Source: Rhodobacter sp. (GTDB lineage Bacteria > Pseudomonadota > Alphaproteobacteria > Rhodobacterales > Rhodobacteraceae). Taken from it: DNA of 64,000 nt. The first letter of the stretch is position 1. Every line of letters begins with the position of its first letter. Both the position numbers and the translations under genes were made by a program. The stretch is taken from positions 8,674 through 72,673 of the forward strand of contig JACKKE010000016.1 of NCBI GenBank assembly GCA_020637595.1, given 5' to 3'. Below the pieces are notes generated by a model, which was not told the DNA's origin, did not search any database, and saw nothing but the letters and a program-made list of their open reading frames with translations. This document shows, piece by piece, positions 52,222-61,051 of the stretch.

Positions 52222-52855
52222 GCTTGCCGACGCCCTGACAGCCGAGGGTCTGCTGATCCTCGGCGTCACCGCCCCCGATCCGGCCTTCTGCGCGCCCGAG
52301 GCGCGCAGCCTGCTGCTGATCGGCCCGCAGGGCGGCTCCGGCTGGTGGCCGCGCGTCACCGCCGCGCCGGAATGGCGCGACGGCTATCCCGATCCCGTCG
52401 ACCGCTGGTCCAAACGCATCCTCGGCGCGCTCGCCACCCGCTTCGGCGGCACCGCCCTGTTTCCCTCGGACGGCCCGCCCTGGCCCCCCTTCTTTCGCTG
52501 GGCCCAGGACAGCGGCCGGATGTGGCAGTCGCCGGTCGGCATGCTGGTGCACCCTCAGGCGGGCCTCTGGGTCTCGTTTCGCGGCGCGCTGGCCCTGCCC
52601 TTTGCCGTGCCCCTGCCGGCAGCAGCGCCCCCCTGCCCGACCTGCCCCGGCCAGCCCTGCCGCAGCGCCTGCCCGGTGGCGGCCCTGTCGCCCACCGCCT
52701 ATGACACCGCCGCCTGCCACGCACACCTGAACACACCCGCCGGCGCCGACTGCCTGTCGCAAGGCTGCGCCGCGCGCCGCGCTTGCCCCCTGTCGCAAAG
52801 CCATGCAAGACTAGCCGAACAATCCGCCTATCACATGAGCCGGTTTCACCCATGA
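52205..52855 (+). CDS. Ferredoxin-like Fe-S protein of unknown role
   Basis: A 216-residue protein with a Cys-rich C-terminal third: CPTCPGQPCRSACPVAAL (about residues 139-156), then a lone Cys in AACHAHL and CLSQGCAARRACPLS. The CxxC...CxxxCP spacing suggests one or two [4Fe-4S] clusters, reminiscent of the ferredoxin domain of epoxyqueuosine reductase, but the catalytic part is missing. It overlaps argB by 17 bp and sixA by ATGA. Function unknown. Confidence 0.8.
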   Translation: MEAASELADALTAEGLLILGVTAPDPAFCAPEARSLLLIGPQGGSGWWPRVTAAPEWRDGYPDPVDRWSKRILGALATRFGGTALFPSDGPPWPPFFRWAQDSGRMWQSPVGMLVHPQAGLWVSFRGALALPFAVPLPAAAPPCPTCPGQPCRSACPVAALSPTAYDTAACHAHLNTPAGADCLSQGCAARRACPLSQSHARLAEQSAYHMSRFHP

Positions 52856-53358
52856 CCAAGCGCCTGATCCTGACGCGACACGCAAAATCCAGCTGGGACG
52901 ATCCCACGATGTCCGACCATGATCGGCCGCTCAACGACCGCGGCAAGGCCGCGGCAGCGGATCTGGGCGAATGGCTGTCCTCGCGCGGCTATATCCCCGA
53001 AGAGGTGCTGTGCTCGGATGCACTCCGCACCCGCAAGACCTGGTCCGGCATCGCCCCCGCCCTGCCCGGCACACCGATCCTGACCTTGAAACCCGCGCTC
53101 TATCACGCCGGATCCGACGTAATGCTGGCGGTGCTGCGCCATGCCAGCGCCGACACCGTGATGGTGATCGGCCACAACCCTGGCATAGCCGAATTCGCCG
53201 AGCGCCTCGTCGCCAAGCCGCCGCTGAACCCCGAGTTCCGCCGCTATCCGACCGGCGCCACGCTGGTCGCCAGCTTCGAGATCGACGCCTGGGCGGATCT
53301 CGATTACGGCATGGGCGCGGCGCGCGACTTCATCGTCCCGAGCGAAATCGCCGGCTGA
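52852..53358 (+). CDS. SixA-type histidine phosphatase
   Basis: A 168-residue member of the RHG phosphatase family: LTRHAKSSWDD (catalytic His in RHA/RHG), RPLNDRGKAAA, SDALRTRKTW, and the second catalytic His in VIGHNPGIAEFA. It lacks a signal peptide and matches SixA length, so phosphohistidine phosphatase activity is likely but not proven. It is the last gene of the yidC chain; an intergenic hairpin repeat follows. Confidence 0.88.
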   Translation: MTKRLILTRHAKSSWDDPTMSDHDRPLNDRGKAAAADLGEWLSSRGYIPEEVLCSDALRTRKTWSGIAPALPGTPILTLKPALYHAGSDVMLAVLRHASADTVMVIGHNPGIAEFAERLVAKPPLNPEFRRYPTGATLVASFEIDAWADLDYGMGAARDFIVPSEIAG

Positions 53359-53384
53359 GCCGCGGCGCCCCTGGGCCATGCCCA

Positions 53385-53450
53385 TCTTTGCGTCTTAAAT
53401 ATCCTCGGGGGGTGAATTTGCGCAGCAAAGAGGGGGGCAGACAGCCCCCC
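53385..53450 (+). repeat. Dispersed intergenic repeat, copy 2 (with hairpin)
   Basis: CTTTGCGTC, TTAAATATCCT, GGGGGGTGAATTTGCG, GCAAAGAGGGGGGC, then hairpin GGGGGGC-agaca-GCCCCCC. It lies between convergent genes (SixA and bztD), so the stem could end both transcripts. It has the same orientation as the other two copies. Confidence 0.85.
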
Positions 53451-53477
53451 TTGCCCGTTCTCCGTCCCGCGTGACGC

Positions 53478-54266
53478 TCAGTGCCCCAAGATCTGGCTGA
53501 GGAACAGCTTGGTCCGGTCGGATTGCGGGTTGTTGAAGAATTCCTTGGGCTCGTTCTGCTCGACGATCTGCCCCTGATCCATAAAGATCACCCGGTTCGC
53601 CACGGCCTGGGCAAAGCCCATCTCGTGGGTCACGCAAAGCATCGTCATCCCCTCCTCGGCGAGCTGGATCATCGTGTCCAGCACCTCCTTGATCATCTCG
53701 GGATCGAGGGCCGAGGTTGGCTCGTCGAACAGCATGATCCGGGGCTTCATGCACAGCGATCGCGCGATCGCCACCCGCTGCTGCTGCCCGCCCGAAAGCT
53801 GGCCGGGATACTTGTGCGCCTGCTCGGGGATCTTCACCTTCTCCAGGAAATGCATCGCCGTCTCTTCGGCTTCCCGCTTCGGCACCTTGCGCACCCAGAT
53901 CGGTGCCAGCGTGCAGTTTTCCAGGATCGTCAGATGCGGAAACAGGTTGAAGTGCTGGAACACCATCCCGACCTCGGAGCGCACCTTGTCGATATTCTTC
54001 AGGTCCGAAGACAGCTCGGTCCCGTCGACGATGATCTGCCCCGCCTGGTGCTCCTCCAGCCGGTTGATGCAGCGGATCAGCGTCGATTTCCCCGACCCGG
54101 AGGGGCCGCAGATGACGATCCGCTCGCCGCGGTTGACGGTCATGTTCACGTCGCGCAGGACGTGGAACTGCCCATACCACTTGTTCATGTTGGTGATCTG
54201 GATCGCGACCTCGTCCGAGACCTGCATGTGGCTGCGATTGATATTGCGATCAGCAATGGCTTCCAT
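53478..54266 (-). CDS. bztD: Glutamate/glutamine/aspartate/asparagine ABC transporter ATPase
   Basis: A 262-residue polar amino-acid ABC ATPase. Walker A is GPSGSGKST, signature LSGGQQQRVAIARSL, Walker B MLFDEPTSALD, switch CVTHEMGFA. It fits BztD/AapP in length and place, directly after two large permeases. It ends the bzt operon on the minus strand. Confidence 0.93.
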   Translation of the reverse strand: MEAIADRNINRSHMQVSDEVAIQITNMNKWYGQFHVLRDVNMTVNRGERIVICGPSGSGKSTLIRCINRLEEHQAGQIIVDGTELSSDLKNIDKVRSEVGMVFQHFNLFPHLTILENCTLAPIWVRKVPKREAEETAMHFLEKVKIPEQAHKYPGQLSGGQQQRVAIARSLCMKPRIMLFDEPTSALDPEMIKEVLDTMIQLAEEGMTMLCVTHEMGFAQAVANRVIFMDQGQIVEQNEPKEFFNNPQSDRTKLFLSQILGH

Positions 54267-54278
54267 GTGTATGTCCCC

Positions 54279-55577
54279 TTAACGGTGGTCGGTCTTGAGG
54301 CGGCGCTCAAGATGCATCGAGTAGCGCGACATGCCGAAGCAGAAGATCCAGAAGACGGCCCCGATGAAGATGAAGAGTTCCCAGTAAACCCCCTGCCAGT
54401 CCGAGGTGGCGCGAATCGCGCTGGCCCGGCCGATGGGGTCCAGGATGCCGATGAACACGACCAGCGTCGTATCCTTGAACAGACCGATGAAGGTGTTGAC
54501 GATGCCCGGGATCGAAATCTTCAGCGCCTGCGGCATGATGATCAGCCGCTGCGCCTTCCAGTAGTCCAGACCCAGCGCATCGGCGGCTTCGTATTGGCCG
54601 CGCGGCAGCGCAGCCAGGCCGCCGCGGATCACCTCGGCCATATAGGCCGTGGCGAACAGCGTCACCATGATGATCACCCGCAGGATCAGGTCAAAGTTCG
54701 TGCCCGGCGGCAGGAAGTAGTTCAGCAGCAGCGAGGCGGTGAACAGCAGGGTGATCAGCGGCACGCCGCGGACGAATTCGATGAAGATCACCGACATCCA
54801 CTTGATCAGCAGCATGTTCGACTGCCGCCCCAGCGCCAGCAGGATCCCCAGCGGCAGCGACAGGGCAATCCCCGCGACACCAATGACGACCGAGATCATG
54901 AAACCGCCAAAGTCGCGCGAGGCGACCGGCGTGACCTCGATCGGGACGACGCTGTTGATACCCGAGGCCAGCGGGCCGGCAAGGAAATACCAGTAGGCAA
55001 CCGGCACCAGGATCGTCAGCCCGACCGAGACGACCGCCCCCATCTTGTGGGTGCCGACCATCACCAGATAGCCGATCACAAACCCCGCCAGCACCGCGAG
55101 GATCGTCCACAGCGACCCGCCCCACAGCAGCCAGACGGCGAGGAACGGATAGAGGGCCGAGAACCACAGCACCTTGCGCGGCACCGAGGGGAACAGGATC
55201 GGCGCGATGGCCACGAACAGCAGCACGAACAGCAGCACCGGCCGCCAGTAGAGGTCAGGCGGATAGAAACCGAAGATCAGCTGCAGCCAGTTGACGCGGA
55301 TCACCGCCCAGCAGGCACCGGTCGCGCCGTCGAGGATCTCGCGGCACTGGGTGAGCGAATCGGCGTTCCACACCGAATTCGCGAACCAAGGATAGAGATG
55401 CACGATCGCATAGCCGATGGCGGCGACCGCCAGCACGGTCAACACCGCGCTGACCCAGCCGTCAAACAGGTTTTCACGCATCCACTTGGTCACGCCGACC
55501 TGGCTCGAGGGCGGATCCTGCGGCGACAGCATGGTGTCGCGGACATAGGGGACGGTTTGGGCGTGGGTATCGCTCAT
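54279..55577 (-). CDS. bztC: Polar amino-acid ABC transporter permease (BztC/AapM)
   Basis: A 432-residue permease with about eight membrane helices, longer than HisM-type permeases because of the extra N-terminal helices characteristic of the Bzt/Aap family. The EAA loop reads RGQYEAADALGLDYWKAQRLIIMPQALK (about residues 325-352). It is one base downstream of bztB. Confidence in the family is high; substrate range (Glu, Gln, Asp, Asn) is from characterised relatives. Confidence 0.92.
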   Translation of the reverse strand: MSDTHAQTVPYVRDTMLSPQDPPSSQVGVTKWMRENLFDGWVSAVLTVLAVAAIGYAIVHLYPWFANSVWNADSLTQCREILDGATGACWAVIRVNWLQLIFGFYPPDLYWRPVLLFVLLFVAIAPILFPSVPRKVLWFSALYPFLAVWLLWGGSLWTILAVLAGFVIGYLVMVGTHKMGAVVSVGLTILVPVAYWYFLAGPLASGINSVVPIEVTPVASRDFGGFMISVVIGVAGIALSLPLGILLALGRQSNMLLIKWMSVIFIEFVRGVPLITLLFTASLLLNYFLPPGTNFDLILRVIIMVTLFATAYMAEVIRGGLAALPRGQYEAADALGLDYWKAQRLIIMPQALKISIPGIVNTFIGLFKDTTLVVFIGILDPIGRASAIRATSDWQGVYWELFIFIGAVFWIFCFGMSRYSMHLERRLKTDHR

Positions 55578-55578
55578 G

Positions 55579-56835
55579 TCACCGTTCCTTCAGTTTCACG
55601 CGGTTGTTGTAGTAGTTCATCACCCCCGAGATCAGCAGGCTGATCGCCAGATAGATGAGCATCATCAAGAGCATCCCCTCCAGTTCGCGTCCGGTCTGGT
55701 TGATGGTGATGCCCCCCAAGGTCGAGCGCAGGTCCATATAGCCCACGGCCAACCCCAGCGAGGTGTTCTTGGTGATGTTGAGATATTGCGAGATCAGCGG
55801 CGGCACGATGACCCTGAGCGCCTGCGGCAGGATCACCAGCCGCATCGTGCGCCCGGGCTGCAGACCCAGCGCAAAGGCCGCCTCGGTCTGGCCTTTCGAG
55901 ATCGCCATGATCCCCGCGCGGACGATTTCCGCGATGAAGGCCGCCGTATAGATACTGAGGCCGATCCACATCGCGATCAGCGAGTTCCGCATCTGGATCC
56001 CGCCCGAGAAGTTGAAGCCCCGCAGCTCGGGATATTCCAGGTGAAACCCGAGCGCGACGAGCAGCGCGATGGCCGGCACGAACAGGATCAGCAGGCTTTT
56101 CCACCAGGTCCTGGGCCGCACGCCGGTTTCGTTCTGCACCCGCGTGGCATTCGCAACCAGGCGACGGTTGATCCAGATCGAGGCGATCACCACAACCAGA
56201 AAGGCAATCGCGTTCAGGCTCAGCGCCAGGCTGCCCAGCGTGAGATCGGGCAAGCCGCGCTCGAACAGCGGACTGGGCACATAGACGCCGCGGTTGGTGA
56301 TGGCAATGCTGTCGAACAGCTGCATGCTGGCGGTCGCGTCCTCGCCCCGGAAGTCACGCGGCGCGGGCATCGATTCCGACATCACCGCGCTGGTGACGAT
56401 GATCCAGATCAGCACCGGGACGTTGCGGAACGTCTCGATATAGACGGTCATCAGTTTGGCGACGATCCAGTTGTTCGACAGGCGCAGCACGCCCGCAACC
56501 ACGCCGATTACCGTCGCCGTGGCGCAGGCCATGACGGCCAGGATCAGCGTGTTCAGCAGCCCGACGATCGCCGCGCGGCTGTGGGTGCTGGTGCTGTCAT
56601 ACTCCAGCGGGCGCTGCGAGATGTCATAGCCCGAGGTGTTCCACAGGAAATCGAACGAGAAGTCCTTGCCCAGTGCCGCGAGGTTGCGCACCGTGTTGTC
56701 CACCAGCCAGGCCGCGCCCAGCATCAGCATGAACAACGCAAAGATCTGGATGGTGATCGAGCGATACCGCGTATCGTAAAGCAGCATGCTCAGGCGAAAA
56801 GACTCCTTCGGAGCCCCGCTGTCGATAGCCATCAA
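55579..56835 (-). CDS. bztB: Polar amino-acid ABC transporter permease (BztB/AapQ)
   Basis: A 418-residue permease partner of BztC with the same enlarged topology. The EAA loop is KGQTEAAFALGLQPGRTMRLVILPQALR. It lies 128 bp downstream of bztA behind a strong hairpin, so its expression is probably lower than that of the binding protein. Confidence 0.92.
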   Translation of the reverse strand: MMAIDSGAPKESFRLSMLLYDTRYRSITIQIFALFMLMLGAAWLVDNTVRNLAALGKDFSFDFLWNTSGYDISQRPLEYDSTSTHSRAAIVGLLNTLILAVMACATATVIGVVAGVLRLSNNWIVAKLMTVYIETFRNVPVLIWIIVTSAVMSESMPAPRDFRGEDATASMQLFDSIAITNRGVYVPSPLFERGLPDLTLGSLALSLNAIAFLVVVIASIWINRRLVANATRVQNETGVRPRTWWKSLLILFVPAIALLVALGFHLEYPELRGFNFSGGIQMRNSLIAMWIGLSIYTAAFIAEIVRAGIMAISKGQTEAAFALGLQPGRTMRLVILPQALRVIVPPLISQYLNITKNTSLGLAVGYMDLRSTLGGITINQTGRELEGMLLMMLIYLAISLLISGVMNYYNNRVKLKER

Positions 56836-56921
56836 TTGTCTCCCTGCATCCGTGCCCGGTTTTTATCTGCCTCGGGCTTTGGGCCTCGGGCGGCACGGTT
56901 ATGCGTTTGTCGGATAGGAAA

Positions 56922-56951
56922 ACGGCGCGCGATGGGGTCACCGCGCGCCGT
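56922..56951 (-). terminator. Intergenic stem-loop between bztA and bztB
   Basis: ACGGCGCGCG (56922-56931) and CGCGCGCCGT (56942-56951) form a perfect 10-bp stem with a 10-base loop. On the minus strand TTTTCC follows. It probably terminates most transcripts after bztA, giving excess binding protein, or stabilises the bztA mRNA end. Confidence 0.75.
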
Positions 56952-56963
56952 AGAACTCACACC

Positions 56964-57980
56964 TTAACGGAACGGCGGAGCATACATCAGACCGCCCTGG
57001 GTCCACTGGGCGTTCAGCCCGCGGGCCAGACCGATCGGGGTCGATTCACCGATCGTGGCGGCGAAGATCTCGCCATAGTTGCCGCCGGCGGCAATCGCGC
57101 GGCGCGCCCATTCGGCGTCGAGGCCCAGCATCTCGCCCAGCGAGCCTTCGCTGCCCAGCAGACGGTTGATTTCCGGGTTGTTGGTGCCGGCAGCCATCTG
57201 TTCCAGGTTGGCCGAGGTCACGCCCAGCTCTTCGGCGGCGATCAGCGCGTTCAGCGTCCAGCGACCGATGTCGGCCCACTGGTCATCGCCATGACGCACG
57301 ACCGGACCCAGCGGCTCTTTCGAGATGATTTCCGGCAGGATCACGTGATCGCCAGGGGCTTCGAACGAGGCGCGGGTGGCGGCAAGGCCCGAGGCGTCGG
57401 TGGTATAGACGTCGCAGGCGCCGGCCAGATACTGCTGCTGGGCTTCGGCGTTGGTTTCGATCGGAACCGGCTCGTAGCTCATGTTGTTCACGCGGAAGAA
57501 GTCCGCAAGGTTCAGCTCGGTGGTGGTGCCGGTCTGGATGCAGACGGTGGCGCCTTCGAGTTCGGTGGCCGACGAAACGCCCAGTTCACGCGGAACCATG
57601 AAGCCCTGGCCGTCATAGTAGTTCACGCCGACAAAGGTGAACCCGAGGTCCACGTCGCGCGAGAAAGTCCAGGTGGTGTTGCGGGCCAGCATGTCGATCT
57701 CGCCCGAGGCCAGCGCGGTAAAGCGGGTCTGACCGGTGGTCGGCACAAAGTTGACAGCCATCGGATCGCCCAGAACGGCGGCGGCAACCGCGCGGCAGAC
57801 GGCGACGTCAAAGCCCTGCCAGACGCCGTTCGCGTCCGGGGCCGAGAAGCCGTTCACACCGGTCGAGACGCCGCAGTTCAGCGTGCCGCGAGCCTGCACG
57901 TCTTCGAGCGTGGTCGCCGAAGCCATGCCGGTCGCCAGCGCGGCCACTGCGAGCGAGCTCAAGAATACAGTTTTTTTCAT
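56964..57980 (-). CDS. bztA: Polar amino-acid ABC transporter substrate-binding protein (BztA/AapJ)
   Basis: A 338-residue periplasmic binding protein of family 3. Signal peptide MKKTVFLSSLAVAALATGMASA is cleaved before TTLEDV. Mature markers: RGTLNCGVSTGVNGFSAPD, WQGFDVAVCRAVAAAVLGD, and DMLARNTTWTFSRD. It is the first gene of bztABCD, with a hairpin after it. Confidence 0.94.
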   Translation of the reverse strand: MKKTVFLSSLAVAALATGMASATTLEDVQARGTLNCGVSTGVNGFSAPDANGVWQGFDVAVCRAVAAAVLGDPMAVNFVPTTGQTRFTALASGEIDMLARNTTWTFSRDVDLGFTFVGVNYYDGQGFMVPRELGVSSATELEGATVCIQTGTTTELNLADFFRVNNMSYEPVPIETNAEAQQQYLAGACDVYTTDASGLAATRASFEAPGDHVILPEIISKEPLGPVVRHGDDQWADIGRWTLNALIAAEELGVTSANLEQMAAGTNNPEINRLLGSEGSLGEMLGLDAEWARRAIAAGGNYGEIFAATIGESTPIGLARGLNAQWTQGGLMYAPPFR

Positions 57981-58230
57981 CTTTACCTCTTCCTGTTATC
58001 CTGCCGAGTTCGGCAGACATTTGGACCCGTCTTAGTCCTTCGCACCGGGAAACCCCCGGCTAAGCCATTGCCAAAGCAATGAAGAGCACCTCGTTTCGAT
58101 GCTGCGTAGGCGAATTTGTGCCGATTATCACGGGTCGTCAAGTCAATCATTCCAGCCCTTGATATGCGCGCAAGCAGGGCTGCACCGCGATTTGCGGCTT
58201 TTGATCAAATGCCCTTTGTTTGCACGGACT
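57981..58230. promoter_or_regulatory. Promoter region of bztA and end of the ATP12-type transcript
   Basis: About 250 bp, AT-richer than the neighbourhood, upstream of bztA on the minus strand. TTGACTTGACG (minus strand, about 58131-58141) offers alternative -35 boxes but I see no convincing -10 at the right spacing. No gene is supported here. Confidence 0.45.
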
Positions 58231-58938
58231 TCAGCTGCTGGCGGCAAAAAACCGGGCGGCGTCGAAAAACGACTGCCGGCGCAGAACGGTCAGGGCCTCG
58301 GCCTCGTCGTCGAGGCCCCACTGCTCGATCTGCCAGTCCTCATCGATTCGTGAGGCCTGCCACAAGGCCTCGATGGGCGCATGTCCTTCGGCCGCCGCCA
58401 GCCCGATCACCAACGAACCCGGCATTGCGACCAGATCGTGAAACGCCGTCAGCTGAAACGGCGTATAGCTGGCGACATGCGCCCCCAGCCGTTCCAGCGT
58501 CTCGGCCGGCTGCACCACCGGCATGACCCCGGTCGTCACCTGCCAGCGCACACCGAATCGCGCCCCAGACCAGTCCAGCAGCGGATCCCAGGCCGCGGCC
58601 TGCCGGGCGACCAGCTCGGCCGGGGCATCGGCGCGGTGGCACAGCAGATCGGTCTCGCCATAGGCGGTCAACAGGCCCGCGACCTCATGGAACTGGCCGC
58701 GCACCTTGTCGATGGCGGCATTGGCGGCGCGGGTGGCCGGCATCGTCGCCGGGTTGATCTGCTCGGCCTGCGCGGCCCATTCGACGGCCAGAAGATCGGC
58801 CAGCGCCCGCGTCGGCAGCACCAGCGCGGCCTTGGCCGGGGTCTTGATCGACCGGCCGTCCAGCTGAACCGCATAGCCGCCGTCGACCTCGGTCACCTCG
58901 ACCGCTTTCCAGAACCGTTTTTGCGCCCAGCCGCTCAT
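58231..58938 (-). CDS. ATP12-family F1-ATPase assembly chaperone
   Basis: A 235-residue protein matching the ATP12 family (mitochondrial F1-alpha assembly factor and its alphaproteobacterial relatives). Markers are RFWKAVEV near the start, DGRSIKTPAKAALVLPT (about residues 27-43), the LLTAYGETDLLCHRA segment and WDPLLDWSGARFG. Its ATG overlaps the HAD gene by 4 bp. It is restricted mostly to alphaproteobacteria and mitochondria, supporting the taxonomic call. Confidence 0.92.
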   Translation of the reverse strand: MSGWAQKRFWKAVEVTEVDGGYAVQLDGRSIKTPAKAALVLPTRALADLLAVEWAAQAEQINPATMPATRAANAAIDKVRGQFHEVAGLLTAYGETDLLCHRADAPAELVARQAAAWDPLLDWSGARFGVRWQVTTGVMPVVQPAETLERLGAHVASYTPFQLTAFHDLVAMPGSLVIGLAAAEGHAPIEALWQASRIDEDWQIEQWGLDDEAEALTVLRRQSFFDAARFFAASS

Positions 58939-59612
58939 GCCAATCCCCAGACCTGCCGCAACGCCGCATCCAGCATGTCGAAACTGTCGATCACCGCATC
59001 GGCCCGGCCCAGCCGCGCCCGCGGGTGATAGCCCCAGCTGACGCCGATCGCGCCGATTCCCGCGGCCTTGCCCATCTCGATGTCGAATTCGGTATCGCCG
59101 ATGATCACCGCCTGCGCGGCGTCCACTCCGGTCTCGCGCAGACAGGCGTGGATCATCGAGGGATGCGGCTTTGACGGATGGTCATCGGCCACCTGCGTGC
59201 TGACGAAAACCCCCTGCAAGCCGTGCGCGGCGATCAGCCCGTCAAGGCCGCGCCGCGACTTGCCGGTCGCCACCGCCAGCTGCATCATCGGGTCATTGCC
59301 CAGCCGGTCCAGCGCGGCGCGCGCGCCCGGGAACATCGGACTGCCATCCGCACCATGCAAGCGCCGGCGCTCGGCATAGCTGTGCTTGTAGCCCGCAACC
59401 AGCGCATCGAGTGTGACCTCGCTCGCCCCCGGCGCCAGCCGGTCCATCGCCACCGGCAGCGACAGCCCGACGATGCCCTTGATCGCCTCGTCCGGCGGCA
59501 CCGCCAGCCCCAGCGCCGCAAACGCCCCCGCCATCGCCGCCAGGATGTCGCGCTGGCTGTCCACCAGCGTGCCGTCGACGTCGAAGATCACCAGACGCAG
59601 GGGGGTGCTCAT
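58935..59612 (-). CDS. HAD-superfamily hydrolase (phosphoglycolate phosphatase-like)
   Basis: A 225-residue HAD subfamily IA hydrolase. Motif I is FDVDGTLVDS (nucleophile Asp and acid/base Asp), motif II VATGK, motif III with Lys in KPHPSM, and motif IV IGDTEFDIEMGKAAG. The cap is C1-type helical. Substrate cannot be told from sequence. It is coupled by 4-bp overlaps to both the pseudouridine synthase gene upstream and ATP12 downstream. Confidence 0.88.
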   Translation of the reverse strand: MSTPLRLVIFDVDGTLVDSQRDILAAMAGAFAALGLAVPPDEAIKGIVGLSLPVAMDRLAPGASEVTLDALVAGYKHSYAERRRLHGADGSPMFPGARAALDRLGNDPMMQLAVATGKSRRGLDGLIAAHGLQGVFVSTQVADDHPSKPHPSMIHACLRETGVDAAQAVIIGDTEFDIEMGKAAGIGAIGVSWGYHPRARLGRADAVIDSFDMLDAALRQVWGLA

Positions 59613-60649
59613 TCCGCCTCCTCGAACGGATCGGCGGGCACATCGGTTTCCTTCCAGCCCAGCGTCTTCCAGCTGCGCGCCATATGCTCGGGCAGCGGCG
59701 CCTCCAGCGTCACCGGCTTGCCGGTGATCGGATGTTCAAAGCTGATGCTGCGCGCGTGCAGGTGCAGCTTGCGGCTGATGTCGCCACCCAGTTGCGCGCC
59801 CCAGCCATCGCCCAGGTTCTCCTGGCTGCGGGTGCCGTATTTGCCATCGCCGATGATCGGATGGCCGATCTCGGCCATATGCGCGCGCAGCTGGTGGGTG
59901 CGCCCGGTGATCGGCACCAGTGCCACCCAGGCCGCCCGGCTGCCCAGCCGTTCGAGCACCGCATAATCGGTCGTCGCACGCTTCGCCCCCTCGACCTTTT
60001 CGACCTCATTGGGGTGGATGCAGCGCATCTTCTCGTTCTCGCCCCGCCCGCCGGATTTCACCAGCCCATAGCGGATGGTGCCCATCGCCGGGCTCGGCAC
60101 GCCGGCGACGATCGCCCAGTAGATCTTGCGCGTAGTGCGGGCGCGGAACGCCTCGCCCAGACGGCGCGCGACCCGCGGCGTGCGCGCCAGCAGCAGCACC
60201 CCCGAGGTGTCCTTGTCCAACCGGTGCACCAGAACCGGGCGCTCCTTGTAGCCGAACTTCAGCGCCTCGCAGAGCCCGTCGACATGCCGGTTCCCCTGCC
60301 CCGAGCCCCCCTGCGAAGGCAGCCCCGCAGGCTTGTTCAGGGCAATGATATGCTCATCTTTCCACAAGACCGCGCGCTGGATCATCTCGGCATCGGCCGC
60401 CGGGATCCCCACCTCCGCGGGCGCGACCGGCGCAGGCGCGCCCTCGGGCAGAGGCGGCACCCGCACCACCTGCCCGCCCGCGATCCGGTCCGAGGCCTTG
60501 ACCCGCTTGCCGTCGACCCGCAACTCGCCCTTGCGGCAGAACTTCTCGACCATCCCTTGCGTGACCTGCGGGAACTGGCGCTTCAGCCAGCGGTCCAGCC
60601 GCTGCTCGCCATCCTCGGCCGCCACCGTGATCGTCTGCACACCGCTCAT
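59609..60649 (-). CDS. RluA-family pseudouridine synthase (RluC-like)
   Basis: A 346-residue enzyme with an N-terminal S4 RNA-binding domain (EQRLDRWLKRQFPQVTQGMVEKFCRKGELRVDG) and a catalytic domain with LVHRLDKDTSGVLLLAR, whose Asp is the nucleophile. RTHQLRAHMAEIGHPIIGDGKYG is the second family block. Length and S4 domain favour RluC (23S rRNA positions 955/2504/2580) over RluA. Overlaps crcB and the HAD gene by 4 bp each. Confidence 0.9.
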   Translation of the reverse strand: MSGVQTITVAAEDGEQRLDRWLKRQFPQVTQGMVEKFCRKGELRVDGKRVKASDRIAGGQVVRVPPLPEGAPAPVAPAEVGIPAADAEMIQRAVLWKDEHIIALNKPAGLPSQGGSGQGNRHVDGLCEALKFGYKERPVLVHRLDKDTSGVLLLARTPRVARRLGEAFRARTTRKIYWAIVAGVPSPAMGTIRYGLVKSGGRGENEKMRCIHPNEVEKVEGAKRATTDYAVLERLGSRAAWVALVPITGRTHQLRAHMAEIGHPIIGDGKYGTRSQENLGDGWGAQLGGDISRKLHLHARSISFEHPITGKPVTLEAPLPEHMARSWKTLGWKETDVPADPFEEAE

Positions 60650-61020
60650 GTCAGGCTCCTTGCCAGCGCCAACCCGGCGACGATCGCGCCCAGCGACAGG
60701 ATCACCGAGGCCGCGACATAGCCCGCCGCCAGCCCCTGCTGCCCCCGCTCCCAGATCGTCAGCGCATCGAGCGAAAAGGCCGAAAACGTGGTGAACCCGC
60801 CCAGCACCCCGGTCATCAACAGGGGCGCGAACCGGTTCGCGCTGAGATGCCCCAGCACCACCACCACGACCCCCATCACGAAGGATCCCAGCACGTTCAC
60901 CGCCAGCGTGCCCCAGGGAAACCCGGGCCCCATCAGGCGAATCGCCACCAGCCCGGTCAGATACCGACCGGACGCGCCAATGGCCCCGCCAAGGGCGACC
61001 TGAAGAAGCGTTGTTACCAT
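60646..61020 (-). CDS. crcB: Fluoride ion transporter CrcB/Fluc
   Basis: A 124-residue protein with four membrane helices. The family residues are GGAIGASGRYLTG, the conserved Asn in TLAVNVLGSFVMG and the FTTFSAFSLD segment lining the pore. It forms dual-topology fluoride channels in the inner membrane. No fluoride riboswitch is recognisable upstream. ATG chosen at MVTTLLQVA; it leads the coupled run crcB, rluC-like, HAD, ATP12. Confidence 0.93.
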   Translation of the reverse strand: MVTTLLQVALGGAIGASGRYLTGLVAIRLMGPGFPWGTLAVNVLGSFVMGVVVVVLGHLSANRFAPLLMTGVLGGFTTFSAFSLDALTIWERGQQGLAAGYVAASVILSLGAIVAGLALARSLT

Positions 61021-61051
61021 GCCGCTGCCCTGCACCGCGGGCCGCGCAAAG

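Noticed and set aside
60646..61051. Fluoride riboswitch upstream of crcB
   Set aside because: Only about 30 bp separate crcB from rarA, and no GGNG...pseudoknot-like pattern is visible.
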